Origin: Brevibacillus aydinogluensis | GTDB taxonomy: Bacteria > Bacillota > Bacilli > Brevibacillales > Brevibacillaceae | NCBI RefSeq assembly: GCF_031954365.1 | Contig: NZ_JAUSVZ010000006.1 | Length of the DNA: 64,000 nt | Reading direction: 5' to 3' (one strand) | In this document: positions 25,276 to 33,942 of the stretch, piece by piece | Position numbering within the stretch: the stretch's first letter is position 1 | Layout: each line of letters starts with the position of its first letter | Translations under genes and position numbers: made by a program | The notes under the pieces: model-generated | Databases searched by the model: none | What the model saw: the letters and a program-made list of their open reading frames with translations, nothing else | What the model was told of the DNA's origin: nothing

Positions 25276-26400
25276 ATGCTGAGGTTTATCCATACCGCGG
25301 ACGTCCATTTGGATGCGCCGCTTCAGACATTGTCCGCCCTGTACGAGCTCAGGCAGGAGGACTTTCGCCGGACGATGCGCACCATCCGCGACCTGGTGCT
25401 GGACAAGCAGGCCGATTTCTGGCTGATCGCCGGAGACCTGCTGGAATACCACGGAGGGAGGCGCTCCACCGCGCTTTTTTTGCGCGATTTGTTTGCCAGC
25501 GTGGCGCCGGTGCCGGTCTGCATCGCGCCGGGCAATCACGATCCATGGCATCCCGACTCCTATTACCAGACGCTGGAGTGGCCGGGCAATGTTTTCTGGT
25601 TTACACCGGAATGGGGGGCGTACGAATTCCCGGACAAATCATGCGTCGTCTACGGATGGGGTTTCCCCCAGCCGCACGTGTACGAATCGCCGCTGCCCGC
25701 CTTTCCCGGCCGGCTGCACGGGTATCGGCACCACCTGATGGTGCTGCATGGCAGCGTGGTTAACGGCGGGGCGGACGGGCACCATCCGTACGCGCCGATG
25801 ACGCTGGAAGAAATGGCTGCAGCAGGCATGGACTACATCGCGCTGGGCCACATCCACAAGCCGGCCGTGTTTCTCCACCCGGTCAGCCAGACGCCGTTTG
25901 CCGCCTATCCCGGTTCGCCGGAAGGGCTCTCCGCCAAAGAAGCGGGGGAGCGTTTTGTCATGTACGGCGAGTTGGAGAAAGACGGACGCCTCCGGCTGGA
26001 GCACGTGCCGGTGCAAAGCCGCATCATCTCCAGGCGGGAGGTGGACGTTGCGGGGGCGGAGACGACGGAACAGCTCGTCAATGTGCTGGAGCGGGAGCTG
26101 GCCGACGAGGAGGACGACTGTCTGCTGTATTTGACCCTGACAGGGGAGAGGTCCGCCCATTTCACCCCGCCGGTGGAAGTGGTGGAGCAGCGGCTGTCCC
26201 GCTTCTTTTACGTGCAGTGCACGGATCGCACCTGGTCCGATCTGGACGCTGACCAGCTGCAAGCACAATCCGGTGTCTGGGGCAGATGGCTGTCCAAGCT
26301 GGCGGAAGCAGAGGCGGAAGGTGCCGACGAGTGGCAGCGTGACATCGCCAGGATGGCTCGCCGGGAAGCGCTGGCGCGGATCGGGGGGATCTTGCGGTGA
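25276..26400 (+). CDS. yhaO: Metallophosphoesterase/DNA repair exonuclease (YhaO/SbcD-like)
   Basis: A 374-residue protein with an Mre11/SbcD-type phosphoesterase domain: FIHTADVHLD (DxH), LIAGDLLE (GD), APGNHDPW (GNHD), MVLHGS and YIALGHIHKPA (GHxH). The C-terminal part is a capping domain. YhaO pairs with the SMC-like YhaN and is thought to process DNA ends. The stop overlaps the next start (ATGA), as expected for this two-subunit machine. Confidence 0.9.
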   Translation: MLRFIHTADVHLDAPLQTLSALYELRQEDFRRTMRTIRDLVLDKQADFWLIAGDLLEYHGGRRSTALFLRDLFASVAPVPVCIAPGNHDPWHPDSYYQTLEWPGNVFWFTPEWGAYEFPDKSCVVYGWGFPQPHVYESPLPAFPGRLHGYRHHLMVLHGSVVNGGADGHHPYAPMTLEEMAAAGMDYIALGHIHKPAVFLHPVSQTPFAAYPGSPEGLSAKEAGERFVMYGELEKDGRLRLEHVPVQSRIISRREVDVAGAETTEQLVNVLERELADEEDDCLLYLTLTGERSAHFTPPVEVVEQRLSRFFYVQCTDRTWSDLDADQLQAQSGVWGRWLSKLAEAEAEGADEWQRDIARMARREALARIGGILR

Positions 26401-28565
26401 AAATCGACGAACTGCAGCTGCGGGGATTTGGCAAGTGGCGTGACGCGGTCTTTCGCTTTGCTCCAGGGATCAACCTGTTTTGCGGCCCCAACGAAGCGGG
26501 CAAATCCACCCTGCTGGAGGGGCTGTTTGCCGCGCTGTACGGGATGAAAAAAGACTACGTCCGGACGGCCCGCTACCTGCCGGAGTACGAGAAGTACCTG
26601 CCCTGGGATGGCGGGACGTACGAGACCATCGTCCAGTACGAAGTGGCGGGCAAATCATACCGGCTGCACCGCTGGTTGGAAAAGGAGCGGGAGCAGGCGC
26701 GGCTGTTTCTCAATCCGGACTGGTCGGAGGTAACCGGCCTGTACCAGGAAGACCGGCGAAAGGAGCGCAATTTTCTCGAGCTGCACCTCGGGTTGACGCG
26801 CAGCCTGTTTACCGATGTCACCTGGATCAGGCGGGAACAGATGGCGGCGGCTGAGCACCTGCTGCCATCGCTGGGGACGGACGAAGCCGACCCGGCGGTC
26901 AATCGGGTCCTGGCGGAACTGGAGCGGGAACTGGCGGCGATCGGGAAAAAGGAGCGGGCGGACAATACGCTCCTGGGAAAAGCAGGTGCGCGCGTCGCAC
27001 AAAAAGAGCGTGCCCTGGCCGAAGCGGAAGCGGGGTGGACTGCTGCTAGCAGGCTGGCCCGGCAGATCGCGGATTGGGAAGCGGAGCGGCAAGAACGGGA
27101 GCGGACGCGGGAAAAGCTGCGGCAGCGCCTGCACAGGATGCAGGAGGCAGAGGCGGAATGGCAGGCGCGCTGGCGCCAAAGCTACATTGCTCCTTCTCCT
27201 GAACAGTGGGAAGCGTGGGAAGAAAATGCCGTCACCGCGGAAGAGCGCCGTCTGCACCGGGAAACGCGGGAGCTGTTGGCCGCGCTGGCCGCCCGATCTG
27301 CCCCTGATGCCGATACGGGATCGGAAACGGAACGGAAACGACTGGAAGCGGACTACCAGCGGGCCCTCGAATTGCGCAAGGCGTGGGAAACCTGCCGGGA
27401 ACAGGTAAACCGCCTGGCCGCATCCGCCATCGTCGGAACGGAGCGGCCGCGGCAGCGGCAAAAAGCGACGGGAAAATTTTCCTCAGATCGGTTGTTGCGG
27501 GCGGGAAGCGGCCTGCTTTTGGCGGCAGCGGCAGGTGCTTTCCTGGCGGGGAAAGGAACGTATGGCTGGATTGCCGGCGTACTGGCAGTCCTCTTGGCTG
27601 CGGTCGGTACATTGAGGCGCAGACGTGCACGCGGAAACCAGCACGTGCCGGCCGTCATCGAGGAGTGGCGGCGCTTGCAGCAGGAGGCGGACCGCCTGGA
27701 AGTAACACTTCGCGAGATTTATCAGGCATGGAACGCGGCTGATTGGGACGCGTTTCTCCAGCTTCGGGAAGCGCAGCTGAACATGAGCCGGCAGCGGGAA
27801 GCGGACAGGCAGACGGAGGAGTGGAAGCGGCGCGAGGAAGAAGCGCGGCTGCTCGCCCGCTGGGGGGATGAGCTGCGCTCCATATTGGAAGCGGAAAAAG
27901 CGGAACGGGACCGGGAACGGGATGGCCTCGTACAGTCCTTGAAGGAGACGGAAGAGCGGCTGCAGGAACTGCGTGAGCAAATCGCCCGGGCATCGGGCGA
28001 GATGGGGAGCCATGATTCCGTATCGGTTGCGCGGGCACGCAGTGAATACGAGGACGCCATCGCCGCCCTGCGCAGCCTGCAGATGAGAAGGGAAGCGCTG
28101 CAGTTGGCCCGTGACACGCTGCGGGAGGCTTTGGCGGAATGGAATCGGGACGTCTCCCCTGTGTTGAACGGACTGGCTTCCGATGTGATGGCCCGGATCA
28201 CGGGCGGCAAGTACCGGGACGTGCGGCTGGACCCGCGCGAACGGTTTGCGGTCCGGCTGCTGGAACCCGTCCGGCAGCGGGTCGTGGAGCAGGAACAGTG
28301 TTCCCTGGGCACGCAGGATCAGCTCCACTTTGCACAGCGGGTGGCGCTGCTGCGTCTGGTCAGTCGGCAGACGGAGCCATTGCCGCTGTTTCTCGACGAC
28401 CATTTTGCCCACTACGATCAGGAGCGGCTGGAGCGGACGCTGGCCTATGTGGCGGAGTTGAGCGAAGAGCACCAGGTGTTCCTGTTCACCTGCCAGCAGC
28501 GGGAGCTCACGCTGTTGGAACCGTACCTGCGGGGATCGGACCGGCACAAGGTGCACCGGCTGTAA
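26397..28565 (+). CDS. yhaN: SMC/Rad50-like AAA ATPase (YhaN-like)
   Basis: A 722-residue ATPase. The Walker A is FCGPNEAGKSTLLEGL near residue 30; long charged coiled coils fill residues ~190-350 and 410-570. Two adjacent hydrophobic segments at ~364-402 match the membrane hairpin seen in YhaN. The C-terminal half-ATPase has the signature LGTQDQLHFAQRVALLRL and Walker B LPLFLDDHFAHYD. It is shorter than B. subtilis YhaN (about 960 residues), mostly through shorter coiled coils. It forms a nuclease complex with the upstream YhaO. Confidence 0.88.
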   Translation: MKIDELQLRGFGKWRDAVFRFAPGINLFCGPNEAGKSTLLEGLFAALYGMKKDYVRTARYLPEYEKYLPWDGGTYETIVQYEVAGKSYRLHRWLEKEREQARLFLNPDWSEVTGLYQEDRRKERNFLELHLGLTRSLFTDVTWIRREQMAAAEHLLPSLGTDEADPAVNRVLAELERELAAIGKKERADNTLLGKAGARVAQKERALAEAEAGWTAASRLARQIADWEAERQERERTREKLRQRLHRMQEAEAEWQARWRQSYIAPSPEQWEAWEENAVTAEERRLHRETRELLAALAARSAPDADTGSETERKRLEADYQRALELRKAWETCREQVNRLAASAIVGTERPRQRQKATGKFSSDRLLRAGSGLLLAAAAGAFLAGKGTYGWIAGVLAVLLAAVGTLRRRRARGNQHVPAVIEEWRRLQQEADRLEVTLREIYQAWNAADWDAFLQLREAQLNMSRQREADRQTEEWKRREEEARLLARWGDELRSILEAEKAERDRERDGLVQSLKETEERLQELREQIARASGEMGSHDSVSVARARSEYEDAIAALRSLQMRREALQLARDTLREALAEWNRDVSPVLNGLASDVMARITGGKYRDVRLDPRERFAVRLLEPVRQRVVEQEQCSLGTQDQLHFAQRVALLRLVSRQTEPLPLFLDDHFAHYDQERLERTLAYVAELSEEHQVFLFTCQQRELTLLEPYLRGSDRHKVHRL

Positions 28566-28685
28566 CGCGACCATTTCACGGACAGGTCCCGCGGATTTCA
28601 CCGACTGGGTATGTGGATTTTCCCGGCGGGCTTCGCTAGGTCGCGAGTGTGGCGGGCATACATACACCCGAAACGGGAGCGGATA

Positions 28686-28714
28686 TTGTCCCCCCAAAGG
28701 CATTCCTCTATAAT
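28686..28714 (+). promoter_or_regulatory. Promoter of lipA
   Basis: TTGTCC and a perfect TATAAT are separated by 17 bases, 35 bases before the lipA start. This is a good sigma-A promoter and shows lipA has its own transcript. Confidence 0.7.
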
Positions 28715-28748
28715 GGAGGGTGACCAAGTCCAATGAGGAGTGAGCCCA

Positions 28749-29636
28749 ATGACGCTACGCAAACCGGAGTGGCTCAAGATCAACCTTGTATCAGGAAAAG
28801 AACTGGCCAACTTCAAGGAACTGAAGCAGACCATGCGCAGCAAGACGCTGCATACCGTATGCGAGGAAGCAAAGTGTCCCAACATTCATGAGTGCTGGGC
28901 CAATCGTACGGCCACCTTCATGATTTTGGGTGATATATGTACCCGGGCCTGTCGTTTTTGCGCCGTGAAGACCGGCCTGCCGACTGAACTGGACCGAGCC
29001 GAGCCGGAACGCGTGGCGGAAGCGGCGGAACAGATGGGGCTGAAACACGTCGTCGTCACCTCGGTTGCCCGCGATGACCTGGCGGACGGCGGGGCGCTGA
29101 TCTTCGCAGAGACGATCAAGGCGATACGCCGCCGTCTGCCGCTCGCCTCCGTGGAGGTGCTGATTCCCGACTTCATGGGCAACTGGGATGCGCTCAAAGT
29201 GGTCATGGATGCCCGTCCTGACGTGCTTAACCACAACATCGAAGCGGTGCGCCGCCTCTCCGACCGGGTGCGGGCCCGCGCCAAGTACGACCGGACGCTG
29301 GAACTGCTGAAAAAGTCCAAGGAATTCCAGCCGGACATCCCGACCAAGTCCAGCCTGATGATCGGGGTAGGTGAAACGTTCGAGGAGATTTTGGAAACCA
29401 TGGACGATCTGCGTGCGGTCGATGTCAACATCATGACCATCGGCCAGTACCTGCAGCCGACCAAAAAACACCTGCCCGTAGAAAAGTACTACCACCCCGA
29501 CGAGTTTGCCCGCCTCAGGGAAGAAGGCATGAAGCGCGGCTTCAGCCACGTGGAGGCAGGTCCGCTGGTGCGCAGCTCGTACCACGCCCACGAACAGGCA
29601 AACGCCGCCAAGGAATCGATCGCACAGGCGAAGTAG
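28749..29636 (+). CDS. lipA: Lipoyl synthase
   Basis: A 295-residue radical-SAM enzyme that inserts two sulfur atoms into octanoyl groups on E2 or GcvH proteins. The auxiliary cluster ligands are in CEEAKCPNIHEC near residue 38, the radical-SAM cysteines in CTRACRFC near 66, and the terminal RSSY serine ligand is present. SVARDDLADGGA and PDFMGN are further family signatures. I chose ATG 28749, 8 bases after GGAG; a GTG 9 bases upstream overlaps the SD. In B. subtilis lipA also sits between lytH and yutC. Confidence 0.97.
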   Translation: MTLRKPEWLKINLVSGKELANFKELKQTMRSKTLHTVCEEAKCPNIHECWANRTATFMILGDICTRACRFCAVKTGLPTELDRAEPERVAEAAEQMGLKHVVVTSVARDDLADGGALIFAETIKAIRRRLPLASVEVLIPDFMGNWDALKVVMDARPDVLNHNIEAVRRLSDRVRARAKYDRTLELLKKSKEFQPDIPTKSSLMIGVGETFEEILETMDDLRAVDVNIMTIGQYLQPTKKHLPVEKYYHPDEFARLREEGMKRGFSHVEAGPLVRSSYHAHEQANAAKESIAQAK

Positions 29637-29645
29637 ACAAAAAAG

Positions 29646-29675
29646 CAAACCCCTATGGCAGTCATAGGGGTTTGT
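29646..29675. terminator. Bidirectional terminator between lipA and yutC
   Basis: CAAACCCCTATG and CATAGGGGTTTG form a perfect 12-bp stem with a 5-base loop, with A and T rich flanks on either side. It serves the convergent lipA and yutC genes. Confidence 0.85.
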
Positions 29676-29680
29676 TGCCG

Positions 29681-30538
29681 TTAGCGGGTGGTTGTGGTCA
29701 TTTTGGAGCCTTTGGTCTTCATTTCTTCGCCGTCCACCTTGCCGCCCAGTCGCTTGATCAGGGCATCCACGCTGCGCTGTTCATCGGCGTGTCGTCCCAT
29801 CGTGACGTTGTTTGCGCGGCTGGCGATGCGGGCGATTTCGGCGATGTCGTTTGCGTTGTCGGTCACATACACCTTGTAGTAGCGAGGTGCAATCGACTGA
29901 GCGCCCATGCGTGCCTGTTCCTTGGTCACGCGGTTGTCCCCGCCCAGGGTGTTGAGGCCGACGAAAATCTCCTCGTCTGTGACGAGAACGGTGGAGCGGT
30001 TCACGCCTGGGCAGCTGGCAGTCACGTTGCCCACGGCGCGGGCCAGCGCCTCCCGGTCGACATAGACATTATTCACTCCGGCCGTACGGACGTGCTTCCG
30101 GTCGATTTGGGCAAAGCCCATTCGCGGCATGGTCGTCGCCATCGTGCCTACGCGGCTGCGGTCACGATAAATCGACGGAGTGCCTACACCGTCAAACGGG
30201 CGCCGTCCGTCGTCCGTAAAGGCATTGTACGAGCGGGCGCCGCTGGTGTACGCGTTGTAGTTGTTGTTCATGTAGTCAGTGCCGTACGGTGTGTTTCTCA
30301 CGCCCAGATCGTAGTCGCGCATACCCATGCCGTCAAAGGGACGCGTACCGAGAACGTCGAAAGGACGGGCGCCTATGCCGTCGTTGTTCCGCATGCCGAT
30401 ACCGTCCATATGCATGCGCGGAACGGCTTGTTGAACCGTTGTGCCCGGATGACGGTCATTCGGAGCGGCATTTGGCGTACAAGCGGACGCGACCAAAGCA
30501 AGACCTGCGAGAACAGGAAACAGCCATGTTTTTTTCAA
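29681..30538 (-). CDS. yutC: YhcN/YlaJ-family sporulation lipoprotein (YutC-like)
   Basis: A 285-residue exported lipoprotein: signal ending LVASAC with the lipidated Cys near residue 19. Residues ~30-120 are low in complexity, with repeated RPFDG(M/V)G- and MRNND-like units rich in Gly, Asn and Tyr. The C-terminal ~130 residues form the YhcN/YlaJ domain (REALARAVGNVTASCPGV, VLVTDEEIFVG). Such lipoproteins are found at the forespore inner membrane. The TTG at 30538 is better placed after AGGGGGTGG than the GTG at 30547. Position next to lipA and yutD supports YutC. Confidence 0.82.
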   Translation of the reverse strand: MKKTWLFPVLAGLALVASACTPNAAPNDRHPGTTVQQAVPRMHMDGIGMRNNDGIGARPFDVLGTRPFDGMGMRDYDLGVRNTPYGTDYMNNNYNAYTSGARSYNAFTDDGRRPFDGVGTPSIYRDRSRVGTMATTMPRMGFAQIDRKHVRTAGVNNVYVDREALARAVGNVTASCPGVNRSTVLVTDEEIFVGLNTLGGDNRVTKEQARMGAQSIAPRYYKVYVTDNANDIAEIARIASRANNVTMGRHADEQRSVDALIKRLGGKVDGEEMKTKGSKMTTTTR

Positions 30539-30662
30539 TGGTTCCACCCCCTACAGCTAGGGTGTCCCCCGCGGATGGGGAGTTTTCGTGGGAAATTTAA
30601 CTCCCTCTGCGAAAAATGTGATAAGATGGACGTAGTATGCAAAGTGTAAGGAGGAAGCGGTC

Positions 30663-31277
30663 TTGATTCGCACGCCAGCCGGTACGTACGAGGTCATGGA
30701 GGAAAATCGCGACGGGTGGAACCCGGAAGCGTTCAAGGAACGCTACAGTGACATTCTCGACAAGTACGATTACATCGTTGGGGATTGGGGTTACGGCCAG
30801 TTGCGCCTGCGCGGGTTTTACGACAACAGCAACCGCAAAGTGCCGTTCGAGCAGCGAATCGCCGCGTTGGATGAGTACCTGCACGAATTTTGCAACTTTG
30901 GCTGTCCCTATTTTGTGCTGAAAAAGGTAAAACCGGCCTCGCCAGACCAGCATGGGCAGGAAGCAGCAGACGGAGCAGAGGGGACGGATGCCGAACAGCG
31001 CAAGGAATCGGACAGGGACGAACCATCCCTGTATATCGAACGAAAGGAACGCCGCCGTTTTCACCCGCGCCACGGCAGACAGGAGCGAACCGAGCGGAGC
31101 GGCTCGTCCGGTGAGCGCAGCGGCCGCCATGAGCGGGGAGACAACAAGAGCAAGTTGGCCAAGGGGGAAAAAGGCGGACGCGACGGCGGAAAAGAACGCC
31201 GCCAACATGCGCCGCGAGCCAACCGCGAACGGGACAAGATCACCGCAGGTCCCACCCCGCCAAAACGTGAATCGTAA
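30663..31277 (+). CDS. yutD: YutD-family protein with a long basic tail
   Basis: A 204-residue protein. Residues 1-95 match the small YutD family (DKYDYIVGDWGYGQLRLRGFY and a C-terminal LHEFCNFGCPYFVLKK). The remaining ~110 residues are highly charged, rich in Arg, Lys, Glu, Gly and Ser, and probably disordered; B. subtilis YutD is only about 100 residues long. The TTG start follows GGAGGAAGCGG. The function of the family is unknown; a basic tail of this kind would suit RNA or ribosome contact, which is speculation. Confidence 0.85.
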   Translation: MIRTPAGTYEVMEENRDGWNPEAFKERYSDILDKYDYIVGDWGYGQLRLRGFYDNSNRKVPFEQRIAALDEYLHEFCNFGCPYFVLKKVKPASPDQHGQEAADGAEGTDAEQRKESDRDEPSLYIERKERRRFHPRHGRQERTERSGSSGERSGRHERGDNKSKLAKGEKGGRDGGKERRQHAPRANRERDKITAGPTPPKRES

Positions 31278-31304
31278 AAAACCATTGACAGTTGATCGTA
31301 AAAA

Positions 31305-31390
31305 CAGCCCGAATCCAATGGATCGGGCTGTCAGTATGTAGTCAGTGGTGTCCTGTGAATTGGTTTCCGCTCGCTCTCTTGACGGCCAGC
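31305..31390 (+). repeat. Terminator plus 5' fragment of the hairpin repeat, copy 4
   Basis: A terminator stem (CAGCCCGAATCC with GGATCGGGCTG, 31305-31330) is followed directly by CAGTATGTAG and, further on, GCTCGCTCTCTTGACGGCCAGC (31332-31390). The order matches the first ~70 bases of the full repeats, with a small deletion of ACAAAG and changed middle bases. The 3' part of the element and the second terminator copy are missing. It lies 3' of yutD. Confidence 0.65.
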
Positions 31391-31498
31391 CAGGCGACAG
31401 CTGCCACGTAAAAACGGAACAAGGCACCGTCCGTTGAGCGCGGATCGATGCCTTTGGCTCTGCGGCATGGCGTCACGCTGTAGGTACCGTTCGGCAGC

Positions 31499-31750
31499 CT
31501 AAAACGGATAAAACGGGTAGAATGGGTAAGGATACGGCGGGTAGAAGGGATAATAATACGGGTAGAAGCCGCCGAACGGGAAGACAAAGGGAATGATGAC
31601 ATCAAAATGGGGATGCCGTCTCCGCCGCCGCCAGAACACCGGAGCGGCGAGATCTTCCCTGTGGTGTACTTGGCTGCGTGACTCGTACGGAAAATTGACT
31701 GATTGAGCAGAAGGATACGGTTGCATCGCGCGATGTGGCACTCCTCTCAT
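31499..31750 (-). CDS. Small Pro/Tyr/Phe-rich protein
   Basis: An 83-residue frame whose last 35 residues are almost only Pro, Tyr, Phe and Gly in YPFYPP-like repeats, preceded by a WRRRRRH cluster. Such composition is common in spore coat or exosporium proteins of Bacillales, but I do not recognise a family. The start is uncertain: ATG 31750 lacks an SD, while ATG 31726 lies 14 bases after GAGGAG. The strong amino-acid bias suggests it is real. Confidence 0.5.
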   Translation of the reverse strand: MRGVPHRAMQPYPSAQSVNFPYESRSQVHHREDLAAPVFWRRRRRHPHFDVIIPFVFPFGGFYPYYYPFYPPYPYPFYPFYPF

Positions 31751-31912
31751 ATTGTCTGTTTTGATGTTGCAGTATACGAGACGTCTGCCCGGGTGGCGCG
31801 TTGTCCAGAGGGAAATGGGCGGGTGTACCGGATCGGTTAAAGGACAAGGTGCACGCAGTGAAAAAGGGACGCGCCTGTTGGTCAGGCCGTCCCTTGTCTG
31901 TCATGTCCCGGA

Positions 31913-32185
31913 TCAGGGAATGACGGTGTGCAAAAACGAGCGCAGTTCTTCCGCTTCCTTTTCGTTCAGGTTGAAGGCGTACTCGAGGTAGCCTTCCTCT
32001 TTCAGATCGTCGTCGCCGATGATGGCGGAGCGGCCGTTCTGAATGTTGATCACCAGTTTTTTGCCGTAAAAGCGGTTGGTGGTCGTAATTGCCAGATCAA
32101 AGCGCGTCGCTTCGCCCATAAAGCTGACGAACCGGGTCTTGGTCTCCTCGGTCTCGTCGTACAGGAAAAACAGGTCGTTGGCCAT
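31913..32185 (-). CDS. DUF3055 family protein
   Basis: A 90-residue protein resembling DUF3055 (SAV0927-like) proteins of Bacillales: LYDETEETKTRFVSFMGE near the start, FDLAITTTNRFYGKKLVINIQ and GRSAIIGDDDL, ending in an acidic helix. Function unknown. GGGGGAAG precedes ATG 32185. It starts 11 bases after glpX on the same strand and is probably cotranscribed with it. Confidence 0.78.
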   Translation of the reverse strand: MANDLFFLYDETEETKTRFVSFMGEATRFDLAITTTNRFYGKKLVINIQNGRSAIIGDDDLKEEGYLEYAFNLNEKEAEELRSFLHTVIP

Positions 32186-32196
32186 TTTCTTCCCCC

Positions 32197-33171
32197 TTAC
32201 TTCCACACGAGATTGGGTTTGTGGGTGAGATTGTGCAGCGTGCGGATAAAGCGGATCGTTTTGGTTTTGGCACGCATCACGATCGAGTGGGTCTCGACCA
32301 TGTCGTCCCCAAGGTAGCGGACGCCCTGCAGCAGTTCTCCGTCCGAAACACCGGTAGCGGCAAAGATCGCGTCGTCTCCTTTGACGAGATCGTTCAGGGT
32401 CAGCAGCTGCTCCGGATCAGCCAGCCCCATTCGGATGCAGCGCTGCCGTTCCGCTTCGTTTTGCGGCCGGAGCCTGGCCTGCATGTCGCCGCCGAGGCAT
32501 TTGATCGCCGCCGCGCTGATCACGCCTTCCGGTGCGCCGCCTGTGCCGAGGAACAAGTCGATCCCCGTATGCGGCATGCAGGCCGCGATGGCTGCGCCCA
32601 CGTCGCCGTCGCCGAACAGTTTGACGCGCGCTCCTTTTTCCCGGACAGCATCAATGATTGCCTGATGGCGCTCCCGTTCCTGAATGATCACGGTGACGTC
32701 CTGAACGCGCTTGTTGTTGGCTTCCGCCACCACTTCGATCATCTTTTCCACAGGGTCGTCCAGGCTGATCTTGCCGGCGGCCCGCCTGCCCACCGCCATT
32801 TTGCTCATGTACATGTCAGGGGCGTGCAGCAGCGTCCCCTTGTCGCCGATGGCCACGACCGACATCGCGTTGTTGTGTCCTTTTGCGACAATCGTGGTAC
32901 CTTCCAACGGATCGACGGCCACGTCCACCTCCGGACCGGTCGCGTCCGGATGCCCCAGTTTTTCGCCAATGTAAAGCATCGGCGCCTCGTCCAGCTCGCC
33001 CTCGCCGATCACAACCGTTCCGCGCATGTTGATCGTCTCAAACATGGCGCGCATGGCGCTCGTCGCCGCGTCGTCGGCCTCGTTTTTCCTGCCGCGCCCC
33101 AACCAGTGGGAAGAGGCCAGCGCTGCCATTTCCGTTACACGCACCTCTTCCAGTGCCAGTTCGCGTTCCAC
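32197..33171 (-). CDS. glpX: Class II fructose-1,6-bisphosphatase
   Basis: A 324-residue GlpX-type phosphatase for gluconeogenesis. Metal- and substrate-binding motifs are visible: VVIGEGELDEAPMLYIGE, VDVAVDPLEGTTIVAKG, KLFGDGDVGAAIA and FLGTGGAPEGVISAAAIKCLGG. The GTG start is about 10 bases after GGAGG. It heads a two-gene unit with the DUF3055 gene. Confidence 0.95.
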   Translation of the reverse strand: MERELALEEVRVTEMAALASSHWLGRGRKNEADDAATSAMRAMFETINMRGTVVIGEGELDEAPMLYIGEKLGHPDATGPEVDVAVDPLEGTTIVAKGHNNAMSVVAIGDKGTLLHAPDMYMSKMAVGRRAAGKISLDDPVEKMIEVVAEANNKRVQDVTVIIQERERHQAIIDAVREKGARVKLFGDGDVGAAIAACMPHTGIDLFLGTGGAPEGVISAAAIKCLGGDMQARLRPQNEAERQRCIRMGLADPEQLLTLNDLVKGDDAIFAATGVSDGELLQGVRYLGDDMVETHSIVMRAKTKTIRFIRTLHNLTHKPNLVWK

Positions 33172-33240
33172 TGTGTTGTATCCTCCCTTTGTCCCGCCAA
33201 AAACTCACCCCTCATTGTAACACAATTGAGAGGGGGATTC

Positions 33241-33268
33241 GTGACAGTGCAGACAATTTTGGTATACT
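33241..33268 (+). promoter_or_regulatory. Promoter of the small membrane protein and yutE
   Basis: GTGACA (33241-33246) and TATACT (33263-33268) are separated by 16 bases, 23 bases before the 35-residue ORF. Divergent from glpX. Confidence 0.6.
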
Positions 33269-33291
33269 GATGATGAAAAGAGGTGAAGGTG

Positions 33292-33399
33292 ATGAACGAT
33301 TCCTATCTGCGGCAAGGGGAATTGGTTCTTCTGGTATTGGTGCTGACGTTTGTCATTACCGTATTGTATGCAAAATGGGCAGCGAAAAAGCGAAAGTGA
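33292..33399 (+). CDS. 35-residue single-pass membrane protein
   Basis: A short frame with a good SD (AAGAGGTGAAGGTG) and its own promoter. The protein has a polar start (MNDSYLRQGE), a transmembrane helix (~residues 10-26, rich in Leu, Val and Thr) and a basic end (AAKKRK), giving a cytoplasmic C-terminus by the positive-inside rule. It is followed after 15 bases by yutE with AAAGGAG, so it is probably the first gene of that unit. No family recognised. Confidence 0.6.
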   Translation: MNDSYLRQGELVLLVLVLTFVITVLYAKWAAKKRK

Positions 33400-33414
33400 T
33401 AAAGGAGATCTCCC

Positions 33415-33849
33415 ATGTACGACGTAAATACGAAAAAGATCGACGAAGTGTTGACACACATGTCCCGGATGCTCGACCTGCTGGACAAGCTGGCGGCCCG
33501 GGGAGCGAATGACGTTCTCGCCGACGAAGTGGCCGAGGCGGCGATGGAGAGGGCGCTGCATCTGTCCATTGAGGCGGTGATCGACGTGGGCAACGCACTG
33601 ATTGACGGCTTTATCATGCGCGATCCCGGCAGCTATACCGACATTGTGGAAATTTTGCGGGATGAGCGGGTCATCAGCGACGAGCAGGCGCGGGTGCTGA
33701 CAGACGTGGTGGAGTTCCGCCGTCATCTGGTCAACCAGTATACCAGCGTGCCGGCGGCGGAAATGGTGGCGCTGGTGCAGGACAGCCTGCCGACGCTGCG
33801 CCAGTTTGAGCCGGCTGTGCGTACGTATCTGCAAAACGAACTGTTTTAA
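33415..33849 (+). CDS. yutE: HEPN/HepT-like protein (DUF86, YutE)
   Basis: A 144-residue all-helical protein of the HepT/DUF86 family. The middle AAMERALHLSIEAVIDVGNALI is typical. HepT toxins carry an R-x4-6-H-x-Y RNase motif; here the corresponding segment is FRRHLVNQYT, with Asn where His is expected, so RNase activity is doubtful. No MntA-type nucleotidyltransferase antitoxin gene lies beside it, unlike HepT-MntA pairs. It is a conserved housekeeping-locus gene next to yutD and yutF in relatives. Confidence 0.82.
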   Translation: MYDVNTKKIDEVLTHMSRMLDLLDKLAARGANDVLADEVAEAAMERALHLSIEAVIDVGNALIDGFIMRDPGSYTDIVEILRDERVISDEQARVLTDVVEFRRHLVNQYTSVPAAEMVALVQDSLPTLRQFEPAVRTYLQNELF

Positions 33850-33890
33850 GGCGAGAAACGCGGATTTTTTATACAAAACACTTTCTTTTG

Positions 33891-33919
33891 TTTACTAAAG
33901 AGGCCCGATTCGATACAAT
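33891..33919 (+). promoter_or_regulatory. Promoter of the DeoR/ArsR-type regulator gene
   Basis: TTTACT and TACAAT separated by 17 bases, 24 bases before the start codon; the surrounding sequence is AT-rich. Confidence 0.5.
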
Positions 33920-33942
33920 AGAGAGAAAGGGCGGTGATTACG

